DNA from: Rhodocollybia butyracea
Taxonomy: Eukaryota; Basidiomycota; Agaricomycetes; Agaricales; Omphalotaceae
Assembly (NCBI GenBank): GCA_015501585.1
Contig: JADNRY010000008.1
Coordinates: 744,001-808,000 of the forward strand
Direction of reading: 5' to 3'
Length of the DNA: 64,000 nt
Part shown: piece by piece, positions 53,526 through 64,000 of the stretch
Numbering within the stretch: position 1 is the stretch's first letter
How the letters are laid out: every line of letters begins with the position of its first letter
Made by a program: the position numbers and the translations under genes
The notes under the pieces: model-generated
Told to the model about the DNA's origin: nothing
Seen by the model: only the letters and a program-made list of their open reading frames with translations
Databases searched by the model: none

Positions 53526-53547
53526 ACGCGTCTCAAAGGACACGCGT
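53526..53547. promoter_or_regulatory. Paired ACGCGT motifs in the PRE3/RPN12 divergent promoter
   Basis: ACGCGT at 53526-53531 and 53542-53547, 16 bp apart, in the 100-bp spacer between the two start codons. The first lies in GACGCGTC, the second in CACGCGTC. The same core occurs in the PRE10/NUP82 spacer. The factor that binds is unknown; ACGCGT matches the yeast MluI cell-cycle box, but that is only a resemblance. Confidence 0.45.
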
Positions 53548-53568
53548 CGCTTTCCTCATCTCACCACC

Positions 53569-54631
53569 ATGGCCCAAAACCAGCTCAAAACCAGATACAA
53601 CGACCTTAAACGATCTTTTGAAGCAAAGCCTTCGGATTTAAAGAAATGTGGCTCGCTTTTGGCTCAGTTGAAGGTTAGCCTATAAAAACAAATTTTGTAC
53701 GCGACCGTACTCAAATCACAGACCAGATTGGCCTTATTGAAACGGGACTATTGACACCACAAGGCGAACACAACCTTGATGACCTGGTAGTTGCTCGTGC
53801 GTTCTTGAGGACAGTGTCGTCGAAAGGATACTGAAGCTTCATCATAGGCGACATCCTAGAAATCGGTGCCATCTGGAGTATCAGAACACGAGATGTCCCT
53901 TCCTTCGATCGATATTTCTCTCAACTACAAACGTTTTACACAGACTATAGGTACTTTAGCTAACCATTTGCCTTATCTTCTGTTAACTCTAACCTGTCCA
54001 GTTCTGTACTTCCGCCATCCAAGAACGAGTACCCAATACGGGGCCTCAATCTCATTCGTCTCCTCACTCAAAATCGCATAGCCGACTTTCACACAACTCT
54101 CGAAAGCTTACCGATACCTGCAGATGCCATCGCCGACAACCAGTACATCAGCCATCCCGTGAATCTGGAGCAGTGGCTGATGGAAGGGAGTTATAGCAAG
54201 GTATGGAATGCGAGGGAGAGGGCTCCAGTGGAAGAGTACAAGTTTTTTGTTGATAGTTTGATGGGCACCATCCGGTAAGTGTTTGTGTTCTTTGTGAGCA
54301 CGGGAGCGGCTGAGTACTTTCGTTCGTTGCAGGAATGAGATTGCTAGCTGCGAAGAGGCGGCGTACGAGAGTCTGCCTTTGAAGGACGCTTTGACTTTGC
54401 TGTTCTTCAATACTCAGTCGGAGCTGCTTACGTTTGCTCAGCAGGTATGTATACGCGTTTTTGGTTGCTCTAAAGCCTCTGATTATTCTCGTGTAGCGGG
54501 GCTGGCAAGTAGACCTGTCGAAGTCTACGATAAATTTCTCGAGAAAGGGCGAAGAACAGGTGGATATTCCAAAGGAGAAACTCATTTCTGCATCCTTAGC
54601 GTACGCGAGAGAACTCGAGCAGATAGTGTAG
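53569..54631 (+). CDS. RPN12: 26S proteasome regulatory subunit Rpn12 (PSMD8)
   Basis: A lid subunit of the 19S regulatory particle. It starts [20 protein letters not shown], then [16 protein letters not shown] and, after an intron, [23 protein letters not shown]. The next exon gives [34 protein letters not shown]. The PCI/CSN8-like region follows: [86 protein letters not shown] and [14 protein letters not shown]. It ends [17 protein letters not shown]. Six exons; length near 265 residues, as in the family. It is sandwiched between two core-particle subunit genes and shares a 100-bp promoter with PRE3. Confidence 0.92.
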
Positions 54632-54704
54632 AGCTTGTACTCGGACTTTTTTGATTTACAATCTTCGCAGTGTCAATTAGTGAAACAGTACATGATTCGT
54701 ACAT

Positions 54705-55752
54705 CTACTCAAAGTCCTCAAGCGCTGCCTTTGCTTTCTGTTGCGCCTCGGTAAACAAGTCTTTTGGTACGGGAACATGAAGACCATTCGTTTCATCCCC
54801 AATCCATGACATCTCCAGCTCGAAATCCTTTTCCTTTGAATCGTCGTGAACCAGGTAAATGCTACACATTAATGATGAGATGGATAGGCAGAAATGATAT
54901 TAACGCGTACATTCGTGCGGCCTCGAATACAGCCTCTCGTGTGGAAAGTTCAGCCAACTTGAGTTTCTCTAGTTCAGTCTTCGCAAGTTGACGGCCTTTA
55001 CCGATAGCTGCGCCGTGGTAACCCTGGATGGCGATAAGCACAAGTTGGGAAGTAAACAAACCCACTCACAAAGAACACGCCGCTTGGTTCTATGACATAA
55101 AGTGAAGGTCCATCTTGGTCGACACCACCGATGATGGTGCTGATTCCGAATGGTCGGACAGAGGAATATAATGTATATACTTGGACGAAGGAACCTAGAC
55201 GGTCGGAAACATACTAGAAGAATGTTTAGGGATCGCTGCAGATGATCTTGGAAGAAACGCACCTTCACGAGCGCTGGCGATTTAAAGTTGTCCCGGAAGT
55301 TGGATGATTCTTCTCTTGCCCTGTTGGCAAGTTGGCGACCATCAGCAAGCAGGCCTGCAGTGGCCTGGGGTTTTGGATGATTATCAAGTATAGTGACTAG
55401 GAAGGTCTACATACCATGCCGATATGTCTATCCAGAGTTTGTATCCTTCGATTGGCATCAGGAATCAAGAGCTTCGAGTGTACCAGTTTTTCGACCGCCA
55501 ACACGATCCCGTCCTTTACACGTAAGCCTATAGCAGTACTAGAAGAGATGTTAGATATAAACTTAATAATAAAGTTGAATAATGAGATACAAAACTCACC
55601 CAGAGTTTTCTACTGCTTTATTTGCATACTCGACCTGTCCAAAGTCAAGCAAACTATACTAAATCCCTGGATAACCAACGCACCTGAAAGATACGGCCAT
55701 CAGGGGAATAAGTGCTTGCTGAAAGATCGTAGCCTGTTCCGATAGAAGTCAT
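54705..55752 (-). CDS. PRE10: 20S proteasome subunit alpha type-7/PSMA3 (PRE10)
   Basis: A structural alpha-ring subunit of the 20S core. It starts [27 protein letters not shown], the alpha-subunit signature, then [86 protein letters not shown] and [32 protein letters not shown]. The tail reads [19 protein letters not shown], acidic as in PSMA3/Pre10. The [17 protein letters not shown] start distinguishes this subunit from the other alpha types. About six exons with 45-60 nt introns. It is convergent with RPN12 (73 bp between stop codons) and divergent from NUP82 (83 bp between starts). Confidence 0.94.
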
Positions 55753-55779
55753 GGTGGAAGAGTGAAAAGGAAATAAGTG

Positions 55780-55785
55780 ACGCGT
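55780..55785. promoter_or_regulatory. ACGCGT motif in the PRE10/NUP82 divergent promoter
   Basis: ACGCGT inside GACGCGTC, the same octamer as in the PRE3/RPN12 promoter, 28 bp before the PRE10 start. A second GCGCG-type site and CACGTG (55804-55809) are close by. Binding is inferred only from recurrence. Confidence 0.4.
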
Positions 55786-55835
55786 CCATCTTGCGCGTTC
55801 GAGCACGTGGCGATTTTGACTTGTCGCGCTTCGCC

Positions 55836-58742
55836 ATGGACGACGACGAGTCTCACTCTACGCTTCTTCACAATCATCCTATTTTCTCCTCTGCATCCTC
55901 TTTTTCTTTCGACAAATCGTCTTTGGAACTTTCATCAAACACACTTCCTGACAATGGCTCTGGCGGACGAAAACAGGTCATGGTGCTTCGAGATACCGAC
56001 CTCGTCCTTGCTGCAGGGAACCAAATACGGATGACTTCATTAGCTGATACTAAAATTCAACGGAGCCATACTAAGAGCTACAAGGTACAAATGAACGACG
56101 TTTCTTTGCATTCCGTGGCTTATATGTGAATAGACGTTACATACTCCCAATGTTCAATTCAAAATCGACCAAATTGCTCTCAACTCTAGTGGGAAACTTC
56201 TAGCAGTAGCCGGAGCCTCTCAGGCTGCTGTGATTGTTCTACCGCGGGCAGGATATTCGAGACTGGTGCCCGATGCAATCGACTGCAAGTACGGAGTTTT
56301 TAGTTGAATCTTTGGCTACTGTTGGCTGAAACTCTACAGATCTATACAGATTGGTCAATTTTACCATGCCACAAGTTCTTCCGCTCCCATCGCCAAAATT
56401 GAGTGGCATCCTTGGGGAGAATCTGGTTCGACGTTGATGGTTATGACTATAGACGGGAAACTTAGGTGCGGGAAAAGGATGGTCGAACTTGCTGAAAGAT
56501 TACTGACTCTGGAACGACATAGAGAATACGATATTTCGGTTGACGCTGAAGAGCCTCAGCAAGTTTTGTCTTTCGTCCCTGAAAAGAAGACTGGCAGGTC
56601 TTTTGTTGCAGAAGACGACTCGGAACGCGAAGTAGTATCGTTTACGCTCGGAAAAGGAAGGGCTGATTGGGGTCCACTCACCGTATACGCTGTCATGAAA
56701 TCTGGAGACGTTTATTCCATCTGTCCCTACATGCCTCAAAACGCGTTAGTTTCTCTTGCACCTTCAATTTCTTGTTTTGATGTTTACAAATTTAGATCCA
56801 TACCCTCCGCCTACGTTCACTCCCTTGAATGCTTTATTTCAGCCAAACAGGAGTTTCTAGAACAAAGAGGCACTTCACAAGCTAACAAGAATATGTCTGT
56901 TCTCTACGATTATCAGCACAAATATATCAGCGCATTATTGAAGCAGCTTCCTCCTGGCACAGTTTTCCCTGCACCGTCACGCTCGATTCTCATGCATCCT
57001 CCTACCACAATCAAAGCCCCTCCGGAACGTCAAGGGCCATTCCTCCTACAGCCTTCTCCTAGAACGCTTGATGACAGTGAAGGGGGTGACGCTACAGATA
57101 TGATGTATCTCTCGTATAGCCAAACCCAGGATAGTGACGCTGAGGATGGCCCAGTCGCCGAAAATTTGGATGTTATCCTTATTACTTATCAGGACGGAAA
57201 GGTTGATGTTTGCTTGGATGTCGAAAAGGTGGAAGCAAGGTGGCAAAGCAAGGTCAGAAATCATTTGTATGTTCGTGTCATGAGAATTCAACAGCCTTTT
57301 ATTTTAGAATGCGAGTCACGACCTACCGATGCTCGCTGTGTACGAATGCATCGATCTTGGACTGATTTCGCTACTAAATTCACTACCGTCTGTAAGAGGC
57401 TCTCCCTCAGCCTTGGATCTACTTCAAGGAAACTTTCCACTTTTTTCGGTGGACCCAATACACAACGACACAGTTTATATCTATCATGCATTTGGCGTAC
57501 ACGCACTACATCTACGACCAGTTTTACGAGGCTTGTTTGCTTCTCTGCACTCCAACGGAGCTAGTTCCGAACTTTCAGCTTCCACTTCAGTCCAACCTAT
57601 TTTATCAACATTCTCGGTTGAGAAAAGGTATCTTTGGCATTGTTACATATCTCAATCTAACCTTCACTCTCTAGGTCTTCCAATCCAATAATCGCCCTTG
57701 CTCTCCCCGACGACGTGTATCTATCGTATAGTATATATATTCTGACCTCGGCCATGCGTATCACTACATTTTCTCTCAATGCCCGTTCTGAATCGCCAAC
57801 CCCCAAAAACAAGACAGATGAAAGTCCTGCACCGCCGTCGAGTCATCGTCTCGAATTAATTGGCGATAACCCTCCATATGCTTCTCTCCTGGGCACAGAA
57901 CCATGGCTCCCACCTTCAGTGTTATCGCGACCTGCAGGTCTTCCATCTAATCCCCGCCTCTCCCTACCTAAAGATGCATCTCAACGAGAATTCGTGCTCA
58001 CACCAGATACGCTACGTTATCTCGCAACAATTATGGCCAACTATAGTGGTCAGATTCGCGAAGCGGAGATGGCCCAGCAAGGTGCGGAAGGACGAGCTTC
58101 ACTACAAATTCAAGAAATCGGGAGACAATCCGCGAAATGCCGTGAAATCATTGCTTCTCTGGATCGACTGAGAGGGGTGCAAAAAGAAACCAGCGAGAAG
58201 CGAATATTGAAAGCTCAGGAGGAGCAAAAGGTTTTGTCAAAAAGACTGGATCGGATGTTGCAGGTGATGATGGAGAAGGCATCTCCGGAGCTGAGTGAGC
58301 ATGAGACAAAGTGGTTTGAGGAACTGAAGCGGATGAAGGAAACGGTGATTGGTGCTGGTAAATATGATGAAAGCTCGCTTTCTTCCAGGGTCCGAATGGT
58401 AAGTGTTGTTTACCAAAGGTTAAGTTTGCTCATTAAAAGATTCTCATGTTTAATTGTAGCTGGAGCGTGAGTATACCCGGCTAACCCCATGTCTCAAAAC
58501 TTTGATGGAGAAGGAGCGCCGGAGACGAAAAAAAGCGGCAGAGGAAAATCAAGGGCTTGGTATATCACAGGCGTTTGAATTCGGAGAACGCTCAAACTAC
58601 GAGTTCGTGCTTGCTGGACACCTTGGAAATATACTGATTTTTATATTTTAGACGGGGCCGGTTGTCAGACCTTGAACAGGACGTTTTGAAACTTGCGGAG
58701 AAATTGGATGTTACGCTGGGCCAACCACCATCAGTGCAGTAA
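55836..58742 (+). CDS. NUP82: Nucleoporin Nup82/Nup88 homologue
   Basis: A cytoplasmic-side nuclear pore protein that anchors mRNA-export factors in the Nup82 complex. It starts [22 protein letters not shown]. The N-terminal beta-propeller is seen as [113 protein letters not shown] and [24 protein letters not shown]. The later part has [21 protein letters not shown] and [25 protein letters not shown]. It ends with a long coiled-coil region ([45 protein letters not shown]), as in Nup82/Nup88. About ten exons. The 'WHPWG' repeat and C-terminal coiled coil are the best family marks; exact exon edges near 56470 and 57270-57680 are inferred. Confidence 0.82.
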
Positions 58743-59025
58743 AGTGTACTTTTTGATTACATAATTCTGTACTATAGCTGTATGACGTCATCTAGCTCGC
58801 TAGTTTGAGCCACCAAAATTAATTCGCGACTGGACTTGAGATTGAAAAGTTTGGTGGAATATGTAAGTGAAACGTGGATTGGATATCAAGCAAAGTTAAC
58901 ATGTAGACAGCCAAGTATTACAAGTATCAAACATTGGCCGGCGCGCATTCGAGACAGCGCTGGCCGGAGCCACTCTCACCGCTTTGCATAGCGCGGTATA
59001 GACTGCGTCTTTTTCCTGCTCTATC
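58743..59025. other. Short spacer upstream of PSD2
   Basis: No gene in these 283 bp; this is the 3' flank of NUP82 and presumed PSD2 promoter. Confidence 0.4.
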
Positions 59026-62000
59026 ATGTCTTTGCCTCCCAAATCCAAAATAAAAAATGCACTCAAATCTGCTGCTCGTTTGCCTGTGACACGTCGTAGG
59101 GATAATCGAACAGCTTCAGCGTCATCTGATTCTCCGCCTCGGGCTCCAGCTACGGTGAAAACCGCCGCAGTCGTGCGCTCACAATCGATGAGCAGAGGTA
59201 GAAGAATTCGCATCAGAGGTCTTCGTGTCGGTCGACTTAGTCTTGGAAATGGGAAAGGTAGTGGACGAAATACACTTAGTCCAGCAGAAGGTGAGAACCC
59301 GCTGGTGCTGTTAAGAGTTCAGGTGGTGAGCTGTACGGATCTGTTGGCGAAAGATAGAAATGGATTCAGTGATCCGTGAGCGTGTTCTCCTTATCAGACC
59401 AAGTCTTGTCGTTCATATATTCTCCTTTAGCTTTGCATCCATTTCTCTGCCTCCTCACCCTACCCGTCATTCAACACCAGTCTCAAAGCGAACTTTGAAC
59501 CCGTCTTTCCCTCCTGCCCAAAGCACCTTTGACTTTCCAATATTCCTGTCCCTTGCTGACCGGCTTGGCGTACTCGAGGTTGTCTTGTGGGATAAAGACT
59601 ACTTTGGCGTCGGAGAAAAGATCGGCATGGGTAGGAAAGAATATCTAGGGGAGGTTGGGATCAGTCTGGAGGACTGGTTCCATATACGAGAGAATGGAGA
59701 GCAAAGAGCACTCAGTTGGGACGCAGAAGGAAACACACCATTTGCCCTTCCCCTCGTGTCAGCGAGGTCAAATACTCATGCTCGGGGCACGGTCAGTTGT
59801 TGTAATACCTTACACAGCTAAAACTAAGCAGTTCTTCAGGTCACGTTAAAGATTGGCTTTGTCGAGGCGCCAAAACATCAATCTCTAGTTGCAAACGCGA
59901 AAGACGCGTTAGGAGCTGCGAGAGAAGGTCTTGGCGCACAAGGCTTGCTCGGAAAGGATAACCTTGATGCTAACCACCACCACGACACGGAAATTAGCGC
60001 AGAATTTGAAGAAGTTTACAAAGAATTGCTCAGGAGATCCAGACCCAGTTTGGTTAACGTGCCTCCAGTGAGTAATGTCAACTTTATCCGCGATTATTCT
60101 GTCTCTTTTGGTCCTTATCGTTTCCTATCTCATTACGTACACGCTCTATTCATCTTGTTCTCGTCTCTTTGACTACAGCATAAATGACCTCTTTATTTCC
60201 TATCTCTTCCTTCTTCCCTCCTATAGCTGTATATCTTCCATCTACCGTTGAAGAACCAATCACGATGTTCTCCCTTTCTTTTCAAATTCACACACCAGCC
60301 TTTCATATCCTTTCGGCCTTTACTACGTCGTTCTTTCGGCGCGCGCTAACAGTCAATGCCTTTGAACAGACCGAAGGCGTGGGCACAGTCCGCTCGAAGG
60401 CTACCTCTAGGTATTCTGCGGCCCAGCACAAGAATGGAACTTCCACCTCCCATCTCCAAATTCACAATGAACCGAATACCTCCCATTTTGACGAGCTCAA
60501 CGACAACATATATCTAAACTCAGAATATTATCAAGAGGGATATCCATACGCAGACGATGGTGGCTTGAGTAGTGAAGATGAAGGCGACGAGATGGTGGAT
60601 GAAGAAGGAATGCAATTGGCGCAAGCTGCTGTGGATGGTCAAGACGAAAGTGAAGTTGAAGAATCAGGATCCGATGTTTCTTCTATTTATTCAGGCTCAG
60701 AAGTCTCTGATGACGACTCTCGATCGGATGCTTCGCCGCAGGATTCAGAGTCTTCAGAAGATGAACGTGGAGATGATATCCGAACGCCTACGAATTCCCC
60801 TCTCATTTCGCTCGAGCCTAGCCCGATGACGACGCCTATTGCGTCCAACTCGAATGCACACCATCTGCCTAATTCGTTCGCTTCACTCTATGAGAATCCT
60901 CCGGCGTCGGCACCTCCAATACCGAGTTCCATGACTGTAGAATCGCTGTTGGAATCCGAGCTCCCCTATAACCCGTCCCAAACGTTGCGCTCAAGCCATG
61001 ACTCTACACGTAAACCGCAGCCTCCGACTCTCAACCTCACTCCAGCCTCCCCCACAGATACGATGGTACCCTTACTCAGCAGCGCCAAGCCTGAGTCGAG
61101 AACTCCTGCCGGAAGTGCTACAGACAGTGCTCATCCTGCTTCATCGCCTCCCACTCCCGTTGTCACCTCCAGTCCACGTTCAGGCAGGTTCCGTCTCTCA
61201 CCAACGAGGGCTGCAACATTCGCTGGTATTTCTGGTGTCAAAGTATCTGACTCTGTCCCTTTCTCCCCTTCTCGTTTTGCCTCAATCCCAGCTCCGCCCA
61301 AAAGCCCAAGACTCTCAGGTATGCTCCATCAAATCCCGAGGATACCGAAACCGAAGTTCCCTACGAGACGAAGTTCAAGTGGGACTACTAACCCACCAAC
61401 AACGTTGAACTCGTCGGGATCTTATGGTATATATGATCTAACGGAAGACGTCCCACGATTACCCATGTCACTCGCAAGACCCAGCATCGTTGACTCTTTG
61501 AACGGGAACACGACAGATCCTGGTGAAGAAAAGTCTGAGAAGAAATCTCGTTTCCGGAAAAGCTGGAGTGGGGTCCGGGTCCGGCCACGACGAGCCTCGT
61601 CGGCCGATTCCCCTCATACAAACCTCCCTTTGCCCTCTGTGTCTGGAAATGCAGATAATACTCTAGGGCTTGCAGACGGAGCTACCAATCTGGGTGGAGC
61701 TTCGCGTGATTTAAAAGGACAAGGTCAAAGGATCAAGAGTAAAACTGGGAAGACCGTGGGGAAGAACGAGAAGAAGGAAAAGAAAGAAAAGAAGCGTACG
61801 AAAGGAAAGAAGGGAAAATCCACTGCAGAGATTCCAACTCGTCCTGCTACCAGAGGAGGACGGAGGTCACGACCATCTTACAGTTTCGGTGGCGACAATA
61901 GTAATGATATCGTCGGAATTGTCATGCTGGAGATCGAGAAGGCTGAGGACTTACCCAAATTGAAGAACAGTAAGTACTAGTTACTGGCGTAAGATATATG

Positions 62001-64000
62001 TGTTGACACCAAATATCTTTGCAGTGACCCGCACAGGCTGGGATATGGACCCCTTCGTTGTCATTTCTTTCGGAAAAAAAGTCTTCCGTACGCGTGTTAT
62101 TCGTCACTCGCTCAACCCCTCCTGGGATGAGAAGCTTCTCTTCCACGTTCGCCGGTATGAGACAAACTTCAAGGTATTGTAATCATGAGATGGATTAGCC
62201 TCTTTACTCAATTTTACCCTATCAGGTCCAGCTTACTGTCCTAGACTGGGACAAACTAAGCTCGAATGATTATATTGGCGAGTGTGACTTTAGTGTCAAT
62301 GAGCTGATTGCGGCTTTCGAAGATGGGAGAGGGGTGGATCCGGAAACAGGCTTGTATCCTTTGGATGATAAAGGAAATGCAACCAGTGGGATGAAAGAAT
62401 TCAGACTTCCTCTAAAGACAGCCAGGGAAATGCCATGGGAAGCCAAGCACCATCCATTTGTTACATTCAGAGGCAAATACCAACCCTACGCTGCGCTTCG
62501 GCAGCGGTTCTGGTTGCAATACCTCAAACAATATGATACCGATGATACCGGCATGATTTCTCACCTGGAACTTACATCCATGCTAGATTCTCTCGGGTCG
62601 ACGCTCAGTAATACGACCACCAATTCCTTTTTCACTAGGTTCAATAAAGACCCGCGGCAGGAGGAGCTCACCATGGCTGAGGCGATACAATGCCTTGAGA
62701 CGGAACTAGGGCGACCTGAGAGGGAGAAGAAGAGGCTTGGTTCCGACGATGCAGGATATGAGAGCTCTGTCAGTGCTACGCCAGTGTTGATGCTTGCCGA
62801 TAAGAGAGGGATGGAGCTTTCCCTTGATCAGCTGGACTTCTCTGGACCTCCCCTCAGTGCAATGATCAATCCTGAGATACAAGATGCAGAGTTTCATGAA
62901 CCGGACCGGGTTCCTGCACCCAAGGTGCATACAAAGAACGATACAGTCCAGCAGCCATTGGATAGCGTTGCAACCCCTAGCAGTGAATACGACCAATATA
63001 ACAGTGGTAGTTCCGGAATTGGCTCGTATTCTTCATCTGACGCCGATGTTGACGAGCGGTTGATGGACTATCCTAGTAACGATAACGGCCAATCCAAGCT
63101 CGCTGTACCTTCTGTCTCGACACCTACATCAAGCACCACTGCCCGGGTCACCCTCCAAACTCAATCCCCCTCTGTTACCTTCGTGCTCGCCCCCCCTCCC
63201 CCATCTCGTTCTGCTCCTGTTATATCCCTGTCCAATTCCTATTCCAGCACCAGGAGCTCTATCCCTCCGACTCCCTCAGAAGCCACAACGCCTATCACTG
63301 ACTCCCCAGTAGAACGCGTCATCAACGTCCAAACATGTCCACTATGCCATCGCCCGCGTCTCAACTCGAAGGCTGAAGTGGATATTGTTACGCATCTTGC
63401 GATATGTGCCTCTCAAGATTGGAAGAAAGTCGATCGGATCATGGTGGGCAACTTTGTCACTGCCAGTCAGGCGCAGCGGAAGTGGTATACAAAAGTCATA
63501 GCGAAAGTGAGCAGTGGGAATTATAAACTTGGTGCAGTGAGTTCCGTCAATGATCATCATGCGTTTTTGCCTTGATGGTGTTATATAGAACTCTGCCAAT
63601 ATCATCGTCCAAAACCGACTGACGGGGCAATTGGAAGAGGAAAAGATGCAGGTTTATGTGCGACTGGGAATTAGATTGCTATACAAGGTTCGCAACCTGT
63701 GAAAACAACATTTATTTTTCTGACTGATCTGGTTTAGGGAATGAAATCCCGTATGGAAGGTTCCCGCGCCCGTCGCCTTCTCAAATCCCTTTCTATCAAG
63801 CAAGGTGTCAAATACGACTCGCTCGAGAGTGCGAGGGACATTCCCGCGTTCATCGAATTCCATAAGCTTGACATGAGAGAGGTGAGAGATCCCCTCGAGA
63901 GTTTCAAAACATTCAACCAGTTCTTCTATCGGTGAGCGAAACTGGTTCTCTTCTCCTGTTTGTGTTCTCACTCCTAGTAGTAAACTCAAACCCGAAGCTC
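59026..64000 (+). CDS. PSD2: Phosphatidylserine decarboxylase, C2-domain type (PSD2), 5' part
   Basis: Endomembrane phosphatidylserine decarboxylase that makes phosphatidylethanolamine. It starts [20 protein letters not shown]. The first C2 domain runs from [28 protein letters not shown] to [19 protein letters not shown] long, acidic and Ser/Pro-rich linker follows (about 60340-61880; ends in a Lys-rich run). The second C2 domain reads [39 protein letters not shown] and [17 protein letters not shown]. An EF-hand follows ([14 protein letters not shown]), a Ser/Pro linker, and a zinc-ribbon-like CPLCHRPRL...HLAICAS. The decarboxylase domain begins [21 protein letters not shown], then [30 protein letters not shown] and [22 protein letters not shown], where the window ends. 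The catalytic LGST-type autocleavage site lies beyond the edge, so the gene is incomplete here. Confidence 0.9.

Overview
This window is nuclear DNA from a filamentous basidiomycete, most likely an Agaricomycete. The genes are compact and intron-rich, with most introns about 50-60 nt. The families fit this group: fused biotin-synthesis BioDA, Agaricomycete-type CCCH proteins, an ABCC transporter, and a Cdk8/PKA/Rab/YTP1 gene set. No prokaryotic operons, plasmid, phage or CRISPR features were seen. All calls come from reading translations and splice junctions by eye.

Layout: 1-3634 holds no recognisable gene. Then come PRP2 spliceosomal helicase (-), a 1.29-kb inverted-repeat element, CDK8/SSN3 kinase (+), an intron-containing tRNA-Gln (-), an oversized Rab7-like GTPase (-), a glycine-zipper/CsbD-like protein (-), PKA regulatory subunit (-), TFIIE-beta (-) and bifunctional BioDA (+). 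From 21.7 to 28.0 kb lies an ABCC transporter (+), followed by a tRNA-Trp and a Ser/Thr-rich single-span membrane protein (+). Next are an MFS anion:cation symporter (-), a YTP1-like membrane protein (+), COQ2 (-), RhoGDI (-), two tandem CCCH proteins (-) and CDT1 (+). A tandem pair of alpha/beta hydrolases follows (-, one broken), then a Gfo/Idh/MocA oxidoreductase (-) and a conserved protein of unknown function (+). A three-gene proteasome cluster comes next: PRE3 beta1 (-), RPN12 (+) and PRE10 alpha7 (-). The window ends with NUP82 (+) and the 5' part of a PSD2-type phosphatidylserine decarboxylase (+), cut by the window edge.

Most genes are housekeeping and do not form one pathway. The exception is the proteasome cluster, where three 26S subunit genes sit within 3.3 kb behind two short divergent promoters that share an ACGCGT core. 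The most unusual signals are at splicing level. The ABCC gene appears to need a 1-nt exon and has its start codon split by an intron. The MFS gene has two consecutive 12-nt exons next to two GC-AG introns. RhoGDI has an 18-nt exon. Other points of interest are a ~230-residue insertion inside a Rab G domain, a CCCH paralogue that has lost a probable nuclease-like acidic motif, and an inverted-repeat element ending 32 bp before the CDK8 start codon.
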